Below are positions 1-4,620 of a stretch of 5,589 nt of DNA, one piece after another (position 1 is the first letter of the stretch; each line of letters opens with the position of its first letter). Under the pieces are notes generated by a model, which ran no database searches, had not been told where the DNA came from, and was given only the letters and a program-made list of their open reading frames with translations. Origin of the DNA: Mollicutes bacterium (GTDB lineage Bacteria; Bacillota_I; Bacilli_A; RF39; UBA660); contig JAAZBI010000042.1 of the NCBI GenBank assembly GCA_012513875.1, positions 1 to 5,589 on the forward strand, read 5' to 3'. Position numbers and translations under genes: made by a program.

Positions 1-17
1 ATATTTACCAAATAAAT

Positions 18-93
18 GTCTCCTTAGCTCAGTTGGTAGAGCAAGTGACTCTTAATCACTGGGTCCAGGGTTCGAGCCCCTGAGGGGATACCA
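18..93 (+). tRNA. tRNA-Lys (anticodon CTT), CCA encoded
   Basis: A complete cloverleaf can be folded by hand. The acceptor stem is 18-24 with 83-89 (G-U at the first pair, U-G at the fourth). The D stem is GCTC 27-30 with GAGC 39-42. The anticodon stem is AGTGA 44-48 with TCACT 56-60, around loop CTCTTAA, so the anticodon is CTT at 51-53 and reads AAG (lysine). The T stem is CAGGG 66-70 with CCCTG 78-82, around the TTCGAGC loop. Discriminator A90 is followed by an encoded CCA at 91-93. Its 3' end is also the left junction of an apparent integrated element. The bases upstream are too few to show the promoter. Confidence 0.97.
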
Positions 94-95
94 AA
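78..95 (+). repeat. Left attachment-type direct repeat (attL) at tRNA-Lys 3' end
   Basis: The 18 bases CCCTGAGGGGATACCAAA recur exactly at 1701-1718. The repeat starts in the 3' half of the T stem and runs through the acceptor strand and CCA into two bases of flanking DNA. This is the usual extent of an att core used by tyrosine-recombinase elements that target tRNA genes. The match breaks at both ends (C77 against A1700, A96 against T1719). Confidence 0.8.
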
Positions 96-104
96 AAGTA
101 TAAT

Positions 105-126
105 AGATTACAAGAAATTGTAATCT
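105..126 (+). repeat. Perfect 9-bp hairpin with GAAA tetraloop just after the tRNA
   Basis: AGATTACAA at 105-113 pairs with TTGTAATCT at 118-126 around the loop GAAA at 114-117. It begins 12 bases after the tRNA CCA, so it could mark transcript end or help 3' processing. What follows is A-rich with only short T runs, so it is a poor intrinsic terminator on the plus strand. It could equally be a recombinase or regulator site near the left junction. Confidence 0.5.
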
Positions 127-240
127 TATCAAATAAAAAATATTGAAACTGTAGTTTTATACACAGATAATTGTTCTGATGGGAATTATAATGATGAATG
201 TAATAATACATATACAATTTATCAAGTGTCAAGATATTAA
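124..240 (+). pseudogene. Possible 3' remnant of a lost gene (about 38 codons)
   Basis: The frame is open from 124 after a TAA at 121-123 and ends with TAA at 238-240. It has no ATG. Its end reads as a plausible protein C-terminus with two Cys residues, codons 172-174 and 199-201, in an Asp/Asn/Gly-rich setting, closing with IYQVSRY. It sits directly against the left junction, as expected if a larger element lost its middle. A chance open stretch in AT-rich DNA is a real alternative, and a good promoter lies inside it. I do not recognise the family. Confidence 0.25.
143..171 (+). promoter_or_regulatory. Sigma-A type promoter for the zinc-ribbon gene
   Basis: TTGAAA (143-148) and GATAAT (166-171) are separated by exactly 17 bases, each one mismatch from the consensus. 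Transcription would begin near 178, giving a leader of about 80 bases before the ATG at 261. A second TATAAT at 187-192 lacks a fitting -35 box. Confidence 0.55.
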
Positions 241-260
241 AAAAGAAGGAGTATATAAAT

Positions 261-1151
261 ATGTATTGTAAAAATTGTGGTAAAGTTTTAAATCAAGAAG
301 AAAAATTTTGCGCTAATTGTGGTGCAAAAGTAGAAAATGAGACAAGTTTTGTTGTAGAGAATAATATAATTGAAAACAATGTTAATCAAAATCCGGAAGT
401 AAAACAAAATTTTGAGAGTCAACCTCAAACAAATGGTATAAATTTAGTTGATGATGGTAATCAAAATTCACAGCAAATCAACAATGTATATCATCAAATG
501 AATTCGTTCGAACAACAAGATGTAAATAAACAATATGTTGATGTTAATAACACTAAAAAGTCAAACTGGAAAAAAACAACTTCCTTGGTAATTGGAATTA
601 TTAGTTTGGTGTTGGTATTTATTTTTCAAATATTTACCATACCTTTGTCTATAGTTGGTCTTGTATTTGGAATAATAAGTGTTAAAGAAAACAAAAAAAA
701 TAAAGTTGGTTTGATTTTGAATATTATTAGTTTAGGTCTTGCTATTCCAATATTGTTATTATATTTAAATTTATTAGGTATGGGCTCAAACCCTACAATA
801 GGTACTTGGGATTGCAAAGCATTTAATAATGGTTATGAGGATTTAGAATATATTATAACTATGAAATTGGAAAAAAATAATAAATTTAAGTGGAATAAAT
901 ATAATGATGAAAAAAATAATTATGTAATTGGTGAATATGAATTCATTGATTTACATAAAACTAATAACAATGGAACTGCTAGTTATTATTCTATAATATT
1001 AACAGGTGATGAATTTGTTGATAATGGAATTTTGCAGACAGAACCTTATAAGTCAGAATATGAAATGGGAATAATAAAAAATAGTGATGAAGCTATATTG
1101 ATGAATGTTCAAACTCATAATATGTATTACTGTCATAGAAATAGTAAATAA
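261..1151 (+). CDS. Zinc-ribbon membrane protein with DUF4190-like segment and lipocalin-like outer domain
   Basis: The protein has 296 residues in three parts. Residues 1-22 form a short zinc ribbon, with Cys3-x2-Cys6 and Cys17-x2-Cys20. Residues 25-105 are a low-complexity Asn/Gln-rich linker. Residues 107-173 hold about three membrane segments, with Gly-Ile-Ile-Ser motifs resembling DUF4190-type domains. Residues 180-296 are probably outside the cell. They start with a GTWDC motif and alternate polar and aromatic residues like a small beta-barrel (lipocalin-like) domain. Cys185 and Cys291 could form a disulfide. The start is supported by AGAAGGAG at 244-251, nine bases before the ATG. Such zinc-ribbon membrane proteins are common in Bacillota, and their role is mostly unknown; envelope sensing is a guess. 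It is the first gene of the tRNA-bounded island and has its own promoter and terminator. Confidence 0.85.
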   Translation: MYCKNCGKVLNQEEKFCANCGAKVENETSFVVENNIIENNVNQNPEVKQNFESQPQTNGINLVDDGNQNSQQINNVYHQMNSFEQQDVNKQYVDVNNTKKSNWKKTTSLVIGIISLVLVFIFQIFTIPLSIVGLVFGIISVKENKKNKVGLILNIISLGLAIPILLLYLNLLGMGSNPTIGTWDCKAFNNGYEDLEYIITMKLEKNNKFKWNKYNDEKNNYVIGEYEFIDLHKTNNNGTASYYSIILTGDEFVDNGILQTEPYKSEYEMGIIKNSDEAILMNVQTHNMYYCHRNSK

Positions 1152-1168
1152 TAATATGAAAATAAGAA

Positions 1169-1200
1169 TGCTAACATTTAATTGCGTTAGCACTTTTTTT
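1169..1200 (+). terminator. Intrinsic terminator between convergent genes
   Basis: TGCTAAC (1169-1175) pairs with GTTAGCA (1186-1192) around a 10-base loop, followed at once by C and seven Ts (1194-1200). It lies 18 bases after the stop of the plus-strand gene. The minus-strand gene's stop codon (1199-1201) overlaps the T run. On the minus strand the hairpin is followed by a moderately T-rich stretch, so it may stop transcription both ways. Confidence 0.85.
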
Positions 1201-1597
1201 ATTTATCTTCATACATACTTTTATATAATTCTTCTTCTATATCACTATTAACAAACTCATTAACAATTAAATCAATTTTAGTTTCTTCTTTTAAATCTGA
1301 GTTAATCATATTGACGCAGTTTCTAGTGTAAGATAAACATTCTAGATATAAGAAGAAATTTAGTGTATCTTCTTCATCAGTTAATTTGCTTCTATCAGTA
1401 TAGCCATTATCTTCAAATGTTTTAAGGCCTCTAACTAATAGGGGTGTTTTTGTTTCATCAGTAATGTGTTTTTTTAATAAAGGTATTAGATAGTCTGTGC
1501 ATAAATCTTCCATTTCTTCTTCGTATGCTTTTTTGCCTAAATTAACTTTGTTTTCTTTTTGTTCTTTCAAAAATTTTAATCCGTTTAATTGTTTCAT
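1199..1597 (-). CDS. Small charged protein of unknown function (island cargo)
   Basis: The protein has 132 residues when started at the ATG whose first base is 1597. An upstream ATG in the same frame at 1627 is less likely, because a perfect AGGAGG (minus strand, 1607-1602) sits four bases before the inner ATG and would otherwise be inside the coding sequence. The product is soluble, with no signal peptide or membrane segment. It is rich in Lys, Glu and Asp and looks mostly helical, with a basic N-terminal 25 residues and an acidic C-terminus (NSDIEEELYKSMYEDK). Three Cys are scattered in the second half of the chain and one lies near residue 33; they form no metal motif. I do not recognise a family. 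It converges on the zinc-ribbon gene and shares its terminator region. Immunity, antitoxin or regulatory roles would be guesses. No convincing promoter is visible; a weak TTGATG/TAAGAG pair 17 bases apart precedes it. Confidence 0.8.
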   Translation of the reverse strand: MKQLNGLKFLKEQKENKVNLGKKAYEEEMEDLCTDYLIPLLKKHITDETKTPLLVRGLKTFEDNGYTDRSKLTDEEDTLNFFLYLECLSYTRNCVNMINSDLKEETKIDLIVNEFVNSDIEEELYKSMYEDK

Positions 1598-1631
1598 AAT
1601 TCCTCCTAACTTGCTCTTACAAACCATTTAG

Positions 1632-1703
1632 GGGCTCATCAAAAGTGAGGACGGGTTAAACCTTATTTTTCAAAGGTGTGTTCTCACTTTAATTGAGATA
1701 CCC
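1632..1703. repeat. Long imperfect inverted repeat at the right island junction
   Basis: The core is AAAGTGAG (1642-1649) pairing exactly with CTCACTTT (1683-1690). Inside it ACCTT (1660-1664) pairs with AAGGT (1673-1677). Outside it CTCA (1635-1638) pairs with TGAG (1694-1697) and GGG (1632-1634) with CCC (1701-1703). The last pairing enters the right attachment repeat. It is also upstream of the minus-strand gene, so it may be a structured leader, a small RNA, or recombinase arm sites. Confidence 0.55.
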
Positions 1704-1718
1704 TGAGGGGATACCAAA
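1701..1718 (+). repeat. Right attachment-type direct repeat (attR), tRNA 3' end copy
   Basis: This is an exact 18-base copy of 78-95, covering the last part of tRNA-Lys with CCA. Nothing upstream of 1701 looks like the rest of a tRNA, so it is not a degenerate second tRNA gene with a surviving 5' half. A terminator follows 10 bases later. In the uninterrupted locus this copy would have been the original tRNA 3' end. Confidence 0.8.
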
Positions 1719-1727
1719 TATGATTAG

Positions 1728-1753
1728 AAAAAGAATCTTTGATTCTTTTTTTT
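1728..1753 (+). terminator. Intrinsic terminator, probably the original tRNA-Lys terminator
   Basis: GAATC (1733-1737) and GATTC (1741-1745) form a stem with loop TTT. The stem is extended by five As (1728-1732) against Ts, and the T run reaches 1753. No plus-strand gene ends just upstream. The nearest reader on this strand would have been tRNA-Lys before the island was inserted. Confidence 0.75.
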
Positions 1754-1764
1754 AATTTCAAATA

Positions 1765-1773
1765 TGATATAAT
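1765..1773 (+). promoter_or_regulatory. Extended -10 promoter (TGATATAAT)
   Basis: The perfect extended -10 box TG-A-TATAAT lies 16 bases before the ATG at 1790. No good -35 box stands at 16-18 bases, which is usual for extended -10 promoters. The transcript leader would be about 10 bases, just enough for the GGTGA ribosome binding site at 1780-1784. The same nine bases recur at 3213 and 4589. Confidence 0.7.
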
Positions 1774-1789
1774 TAAGTTGGTGATAAAA

Positions 1790-2251
1790 ATGAAATCATT
1801 AATACCTTATTTATTAAAAAACAAAGAATTAGCAGAAAAAATTAAATATTATTATCAAATTAAATTGATTATAAATTTTAACAAATCGTTAATTGAAAGT
1901 TTTAAAAACATTAGATATGATCATGAATCATCTGTATATGATTATTTTGAAAAAGGATTAAATATTGGTAATTGTCATTTATCTTCTTTATTAATTGCGC
2001 CTTTATTTGAAGATTTTACAATTGAACGAGGAGAAATGGAATATATTAAAGATTTATATAAAACCCATTCTTGGTTAGTTAGTGATGATTATGTTTATGA
2101 TACTACCTTTTTAATTAAGTTTCCTAAAGCTTTAAAAGAGGAATTAGGATATCAAGCAACTGAAGTGATTACTAAAGAGGAATGTTTACAAGAAGGAACA
2201 ATTACAAAAAATATTATTGATTTTGTAAAAGAAAAAAATAATGTCAAATAA
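1790..2251 (+). CDS. Putative Cys-His-Asp (transglutaminase/papain-like) small protein
   Basis: The protein has 153 residues from the ATG at 1790, preceded by GGTGA five bases upstream. A further upstream in-frame start (1739) would fall inside the terminator hairpin and before the promoter, so it is rejected. There is no signal peptide or membrane segment. The central part has GNCH with Cys62 at what looks like the start of a helix, then THSW with His93, then VYDTT with Asp104. Order, spacing and local sequence (Cys after Gly-Asn, His before Ser-Trp-Leu, Asp in a Tyr-Asp-Thr-Thr strand) resemble the catalytic triad of transglutaminase-like and papain-like folds. Protease, amidase or transferase activity is inferred only from these motifs, and the substrate is unknown. 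The gene lies just outside the island and is probably part of the resident chromosome. Confidence 0.82.
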   Translation: MKSLIPYLLKNKELAEKIKYYYQIKLIINFNKSLIESFKNIRYDHESSVYDYFEKGLNIGNCHLSSLLIAPLFEDFTIERGEMEYIKDLYKTHSWLVSDDYVYDTTFLIKFPKALKEELGYQATEVITKEECLQEGTITKNIIDFVKEKNNVK

Positions 2252-2260
2252 TTATAAATA

Positions 2261-2288
2261 TTGCTTTAATTTTTTAAAGTGTTAAAAT
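2261..2288 (+). promoter_or_regulatory. Probable promoter of the membrane-anchored protein gene
   Basis: TTGCTT (2261-2266) and TAAAAT (2283-2288) are 16 bases apart, and the -10 box has the extended TG at 2280-2281. The start codon of the next gene follows 19 bases later. The 56-base gap after the previous gene has no strong terminator, so read-through may also contribute. Confidence 0.45.
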
Positions 2289-2307
2289 AAAGATAGAGGT
2301 GAAGAAA

Positions 2308-3180
2308 ATGAAAAAATTTTTAATAATTATTGGAGTTATATTATTAGTAGCCGTTTTAGTATTCTTCTTAAACTTGAAATTTAAATGGATAGGATATGAT
2401 GAAAAAGAACCTATTAGAGAAGAAGAAATTGAAAAAGACACAGCAAAATTAATTTTTAACAATAAAGATTATATAAATAAATTGATTAATTCTATAAATA
2501 TAGATATAGTAGAAAATTTTTCTGAGTCAGATTTAGATGATTTAGCTAATCTAAACAGTGAATTAGAAATTGAAATTAAAAACAATCAAGACTTTAAAAA
2601 AGAAGTAATAACAATTGAAGATTTGGTAAAGATTAGAACTTTTTTAATTATTACTGCTGATAATTTGAATTTAAAATTAGCTCAATTATCTAATAAGGAT
2701 TTTAATGAATATGTAACTTTAGGATTGAAAATGGAACTTAATGATTATTTTTATGTTGATCAAATAGAAGGTATGTTAATGGTTGACATTAATTATGCTC
2801 ATCTTTATAACGAATTAATTGATAACTTAACAGATGAAGCGGCAGATTATTTAAAATTAAAATATAATATTTACAATTTTGAAAAAAGTAATAGTATATT
2901 TAAAGACGGAGGATTAGTTATAAAGTTTTCGCAATTTAAAGATGTAATTTTATTATATGATGCTTATGCTCAAAAATATGATAACGATTTTTTTAATGAT
3001 GAATATAAATTTAATTATGAAGTTTTTGTTGGAAAACAATATATGCCTAATTTAAGTCTTATTGGTGAAGATAATAAAATTCAGGAAGAATATTTAATTC
3101 AATATACAGATATTTTGGATAACAATTTAAACTTTACTTATTATGATGATTTAGAAGAAGTTTATAATAATAATAAATAA
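2308..3180 (+). CDS. Membrane-anchored extracytoplasmic protein, unknown function
   Basis: The protein has 290 residues from ATG 2308. The AGAGGTGA at 2295-2302 is its ribosome binding site, so an in-frame GTG at 2299, which lies inside that site, is not used. Residues 4-21 are one hydrophobic segment after Met-Lys-Lys with no lipobox Cys and no clear cleavage site, so the protein is probably anchored by its N-terminus with the rest outside. Residues 30-290 are very rich in Asp, Glu, Asn, Ile and Leu, look alpha-helical, and contain no Cys. I see no catalytic motif and do not recognise a family. It has its own promoter and is closed by a terminator before the heliorhodopsin operon. Joint function with that operon is possible only by proximity. 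Confidence 0.85.
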   Translation: MKKFLIIIGVILLVAVLVFFLNLKFKWIGYDEKEPIREEEIEKDTAKLIFNNKDYINKLINSINIDIVENFSESDLDDLANLNSELEIEIKNNQDFKKEVITIEDLVKIRTFLIITADNLNLKLAQLSNKDFNEYVTLGLKMELNDYFYVDQIEGMLMVDINYAHLYNELIDNLTDEAADYLKLKYNIYNFEKSNSIFKDGGLVIKFSQFKDVILLYDAYAQKYDNDFFNDEYKFNYEVFVGKQYMPNLSLIGEDNKIQEEYLIQYTDILDNNLNFTYYDDLEEVYNNNK

Positions 3181-3204
3181 AAAAAGATATATCTATCTTT
3201 TTTT
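3179..3204 (+). terminator. Intrinsic terminator before the heliorhodopsin operon
   Basis: AGATA (3185-3189) pairs with TATCT (3194-3198) around TATC. The preceding A run pairs with a T run ending at 3204. The hairpin starts inside the stop codon of the upstream gene. It is AT-only apart from two G-C pairs, so it is weak but well formed. Confidence 0.65.
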
Positions 3205-3212
3205 ATTTATAA

Positions 3213-3221
3213 TGATATAAT
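3213..3221 (+). promoter_or_regulatory. Extended -10 promoter of the heliorhodopsin operon (TGATATAAT)
   Basis: TG-A-TATAAT lies nine bases after the terminator T run and 20 bases before the ATG at 3242. The -35 position falls in the terminator and has no match. The AGGAGGA ribosome binding site at 3230-3236 is near perfect. No operator-like palindrome is visible, so nothing here shows light or stress control. Confidence 0.7.
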
Positions 3222-3241
3222 TAAAGTAGAGGAGGAAGAAA

Positions 3242-4003
3242 ATGAAAAAATTTAAAAATTTTAATTTAATTATGGGTTGTCTTCATTTAGTTCAAGGTAT
3301 TGCAATGGTAATTCTTTACTTTAGTATCGATAAAGTAGCTAATTTTAAGCCGATGATTTATTCATATTTCTTAAAATTTGACACTACAGCTATGAGATTA
3401 GTAACTGATGTTAAAGAATTATTTGAGTTACCTTTTGCTTTATTTGTTAGTGCATTTTTATTTCTATCAGCTATGTTCCACTTTATTATTGTTTTAAGAA
3501 ATAAAAAATATAGTAAAGATTTAGAAAAAGGAATCAATCCATTAAGATGGTATGAATATTCATTATCTTCATCATTGATGATCTGTTTAATAGCTGTTTT
3601 ATTTGGGATTTATGATATAGGAGCTTTAATCTTAATCTTTGGATTAAATGCTAGTATGAATTTATTTGGTTTATTGATGGAAAAAATTAATCAATATACA
3701 AAGAAAGTAGATTGGTCAGCATTTATTTATGGATCGATTGCTGGAATTGTACCTTGGGTAGTTGTAATTATGTATGCCTTTGGAAATTCTAATCCTGGAG
3801 ATGTACCAAAATTTGTTTATGCTGTTTTCGCTTCCTATTTTATTTTCTTTAACCTATTTCCAATTAATATGATTTTACAGTATAAAAAAATTGGAAAATG
3901 GCAAGATTATTTATATGGAGAAAAAGTATATATTATGTTAAGTTTAGTCGCTAAAACAATTTTAGCGTGGTTAGTATTCTTCGGAATAATGCAACCAGTA
4001 TAG
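3242..4003 (+). CDS. Heliorhodopsin (retinal-binding seven-helix photoreceptor)
   Basis: The 253 residues and seven hydrophobic helices (about 8-28, 62-86, 101-123, 126-147, 159-181, 189-213, 226-250) match the heliorhodopsin family. Helix 3 has the family motif RWYEYS, with Arg102 and counterion Glu105. Helix 7 has GEKVYIMLSLVAK, with Ser234 and Schiff-base Lys238. His15 with Gln18 and His80 match conserved polar residues near the chromophore in studied members. The long loop at 29-61 fits the extracellular helix A-B loop. Family members bind all-trans retinal, have the N-terminus inside (opposite to other rhodopsins), show slow photocycles and generally do not pump ions, so light sensing is the usual proposal. 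Here it is the first gene of a two-gene operon with a tightly coupled soluble protein. No retinal-synthesis gene is in view. Confidence 0.96.
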   Translation: MKKFKNFNLIMGCLHLVQGIAMVILYFSIDKVANFKPMIYSYFLKFDTTAMRLVTDVKELFELPFALFVSAFLFLSAMFHFIIVLRNKKYSKDLEKGINPLRWYEYSLSSSLMICLIAVLFGIYDIGALILIFGLNASMNLFGLLMEKINQYTKKVDWSAFIYGSIAGIVPWVVVIMYAFGNSNPGDVPKFVYAVFASYFIFFNLFPINMILQYKKIGKWQDYLYGEKVYIMLSLVAKTILAWLVFFGIMQPV

Positions 4004-4006
4004 GAG
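4002..4006 (+). promoter_or_regulatory. Ribosome binding site overlapping the heliorhodopsin stop codon
   Basis: AGGAG at 4002-4006 shares two bases with the TAG stop (4001-4003) and stands eight bases before the ATG at 4015. This arrangement usually couples translation of the second gene to the first, keeping the two products in proportion. Confidence 0.8.
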
Positions 4007-4014
4007 AATAAGTA

Positions 4015-4554
4015 ATGGATGAAGTAAGAGTTTTAAATAATGCAATTAGAGAAACAAACAGAGTTTTACAACAAAAAGGTTATCGAGAAAACACAGTAGA
4101 TGTTGTGGGATATTTACAAACAGGAAATAGTCAAGTTTTCACTAGAGAAAATGGAGTTCGTAATGCAGTTGAGGCCATTCCTTTTGAGAATATGGTAAAA
4201 GCAGTAAAAAAGATTTTAATTGATGATACAATTGGTTATCTAGGAGCAGCGCCAGCTCAACAAAAATTCGATGAAAAGAATCCAATTATTGAAGCGATTG
4301 AAAAATGGATTAGATGGAAGTATATTGTTGAAAGTAAAGCTGAATTTGATGATTTATACGATTTGATTATTAAAGATAAAGATGTTAACAGAATTATTAT
4401 TCCTGTATTAGCAGAAGCTAGTCACAAATATGCTTTAGCTCAATATAGAATAATAAATAATCATTTACCTGATCCTGTAACATATGAAATAATTGAATTG
4501 TTAGAAAATGAAAAAATTAAAATAGATTTACAAAAGTTAAATAATCGTCTATGA
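4015..4554 (+). CDS. Heliorhodopsin-operon soluble protein, single repeat-domain copy, unknown family
   Basis: The protein has 179 residues, is soluble and mostly helical, with no Cys, signal peptide or membrane segment. I do not recognise the family. Residues 5-147 form a domain that appears twice more in the next gene. The best conserved part has YLQTGN (33-38), FTR (42-44), VR (48-49) and AIPFENM (54-60), followed by a helix with VKK (64-66) and a Gly-Tyr-Leu-Gly end (74-77). From residue 14 to 77 it aligns without gaps to residues 193-256 of the next protein. The tail (150-179) is unique and charged. It is translated from a site overlapping the heliorhodopsin stop codon and shares that gene's promoter and terminator. 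A cytoplasmic signalling or accessory partner of the photoreceptor is the natural inference. The gene ends in TGA inside the terminator hairpin. Confidence 0.9.
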   Translation: MDEVRVLNNAIRETNRVLQQKGYRENTVDVVGYLQTGNSQVFTRENGVRNAVEAIPFENMVKAVKKILIDDTIGYLGAAPAQQKFDEKNPIIEAIEKWIRWKYIVESKAEFDDLYDLIIKDKDVNRIIIPVLAEASHKYALAQYRIINNHLPDPVTYEIIELLENEKIKIDLQKLNNRL

Positions 4555-4567
4555 CGATTATTTTTTT
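4539..4567 (+). terminator. Strong intrinsic terminator of the heliorhodopsin operon
   Basis: ATAATCGTC (4541-4549) pairs perfectly with GACGATTAT (4553-4561) around loop TAT, extended by two A-T pairs, with a T run to 4567. The TGA stop codon (4552-4554) sits across the loop and stem, so ribosomes finishing the upstream gene would cover the hairpin. Confidence 0.88.
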
Positions 4568-4588
4568 CTTTAAAAAATTACTATTGTT

Positions 4589-4597
4589 TGATATAAT
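4589..4597 (+). promoter_or_regulatory. Extended -10 promoter (TGATATAAT) of the two-domain protein gene
   Basis: This is the third copy of the same nine-base extended -10 box, 23 bases before the ATG at 4621. A weak -35 match (TTTAAA, 4569-4574) lies 17 bases upstream. AGGAAGTGA at 4607-4615 supplies the ribosome binding site. The box makes this gene a separate transcription unit from the heliorhodopsin operon. Confidence 0.68.
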
Positions 4598-4620
4598 AAA
4601 CATAATAGGAAGTGATATTA

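Larger units (their letters stand above)
96..1718. mobile_element. Small tRNA-Lys-bounded genomic island, no integrase
   Basis: About 1.6 kb lies between the tRNA-Lys 3' end and an exact 18-bp copy of that end. A terminator follows just past the second copy, where a tRNA terminator would have stood before insertion. The cargo is a zinc-ribbon membrane protein gene, a convergent small-protein gene, a possible gene remnant and an imperfect hairpin. No integrase, excisionase or replication gene is present. It may be what is left after internal deletion, or a passenger moved by an enzyme encoded elsewhere. The repeat and terminator positions are seen directly; integration as the cause is inferred. 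Confidence 0.65.

Noticed and set aside
1..10. End of an upstream tRNA (the window begins with a stretch ending ACCA, seven bases before tRNA-Lys)
   Set aside because: Ten bases are too few to show an acceptor strand; it may be a tRNA cluster, but this cannot be supported.
94..260. CRISPR array or other tandem repeat in the gap after the tRNA
   Set aside because: Only one hairpin and no regularly spaced repeat is present.
626..817. Minus-strand open frame of 63 codons inside the zinc-ribbon gene
   Set aside because: It lies wholly within a well-supported plus-strand gene, has no ribosome binding site, and its hydrophobic look mirrors the membrane segments on the other strand.
1701..1718. 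A second, decayed tRNA gene
   Set aside because: Only the last 16 bases of the tRNA are matched, exactly. The preceding 70 bases show no D arm or anticodon arm, whereas decay would normally leave scattered similarity.
1739..1789. N-terminal extension of the Cys-His-Asp protein from 1739
   Set aside because: The extended start lies in a terminator and upstream of the promoter, while the ATG at 1790 has a proper ribosome binding site.
2264..2279. Hairpin CTTTAA/TTAAAG as a terminator after the Cys-His-Asp gene
   Set aside because: The stem is almost all A-T, there is no T run after it, and it overlaps a better promoter reading.
2274..2462. Minus-strand open frame of 62 codons over the start of the membrane-anchored protein gene
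   Set aside because: It overlaps the promoter and N-terminus of a real gene, has no ribosome binding site, and is low-complexity Ile/Phe/Lys/Asn.
3242..4003. A light-driven ion pump (type 1 rhodopsin)
   Set aside because: Helix 3 has the heliorhodopsin RWYEYS motif rather than the pump DTD/NDQ-type motifs, and helix 7 has the heliorhodopsin LSLVAK form.
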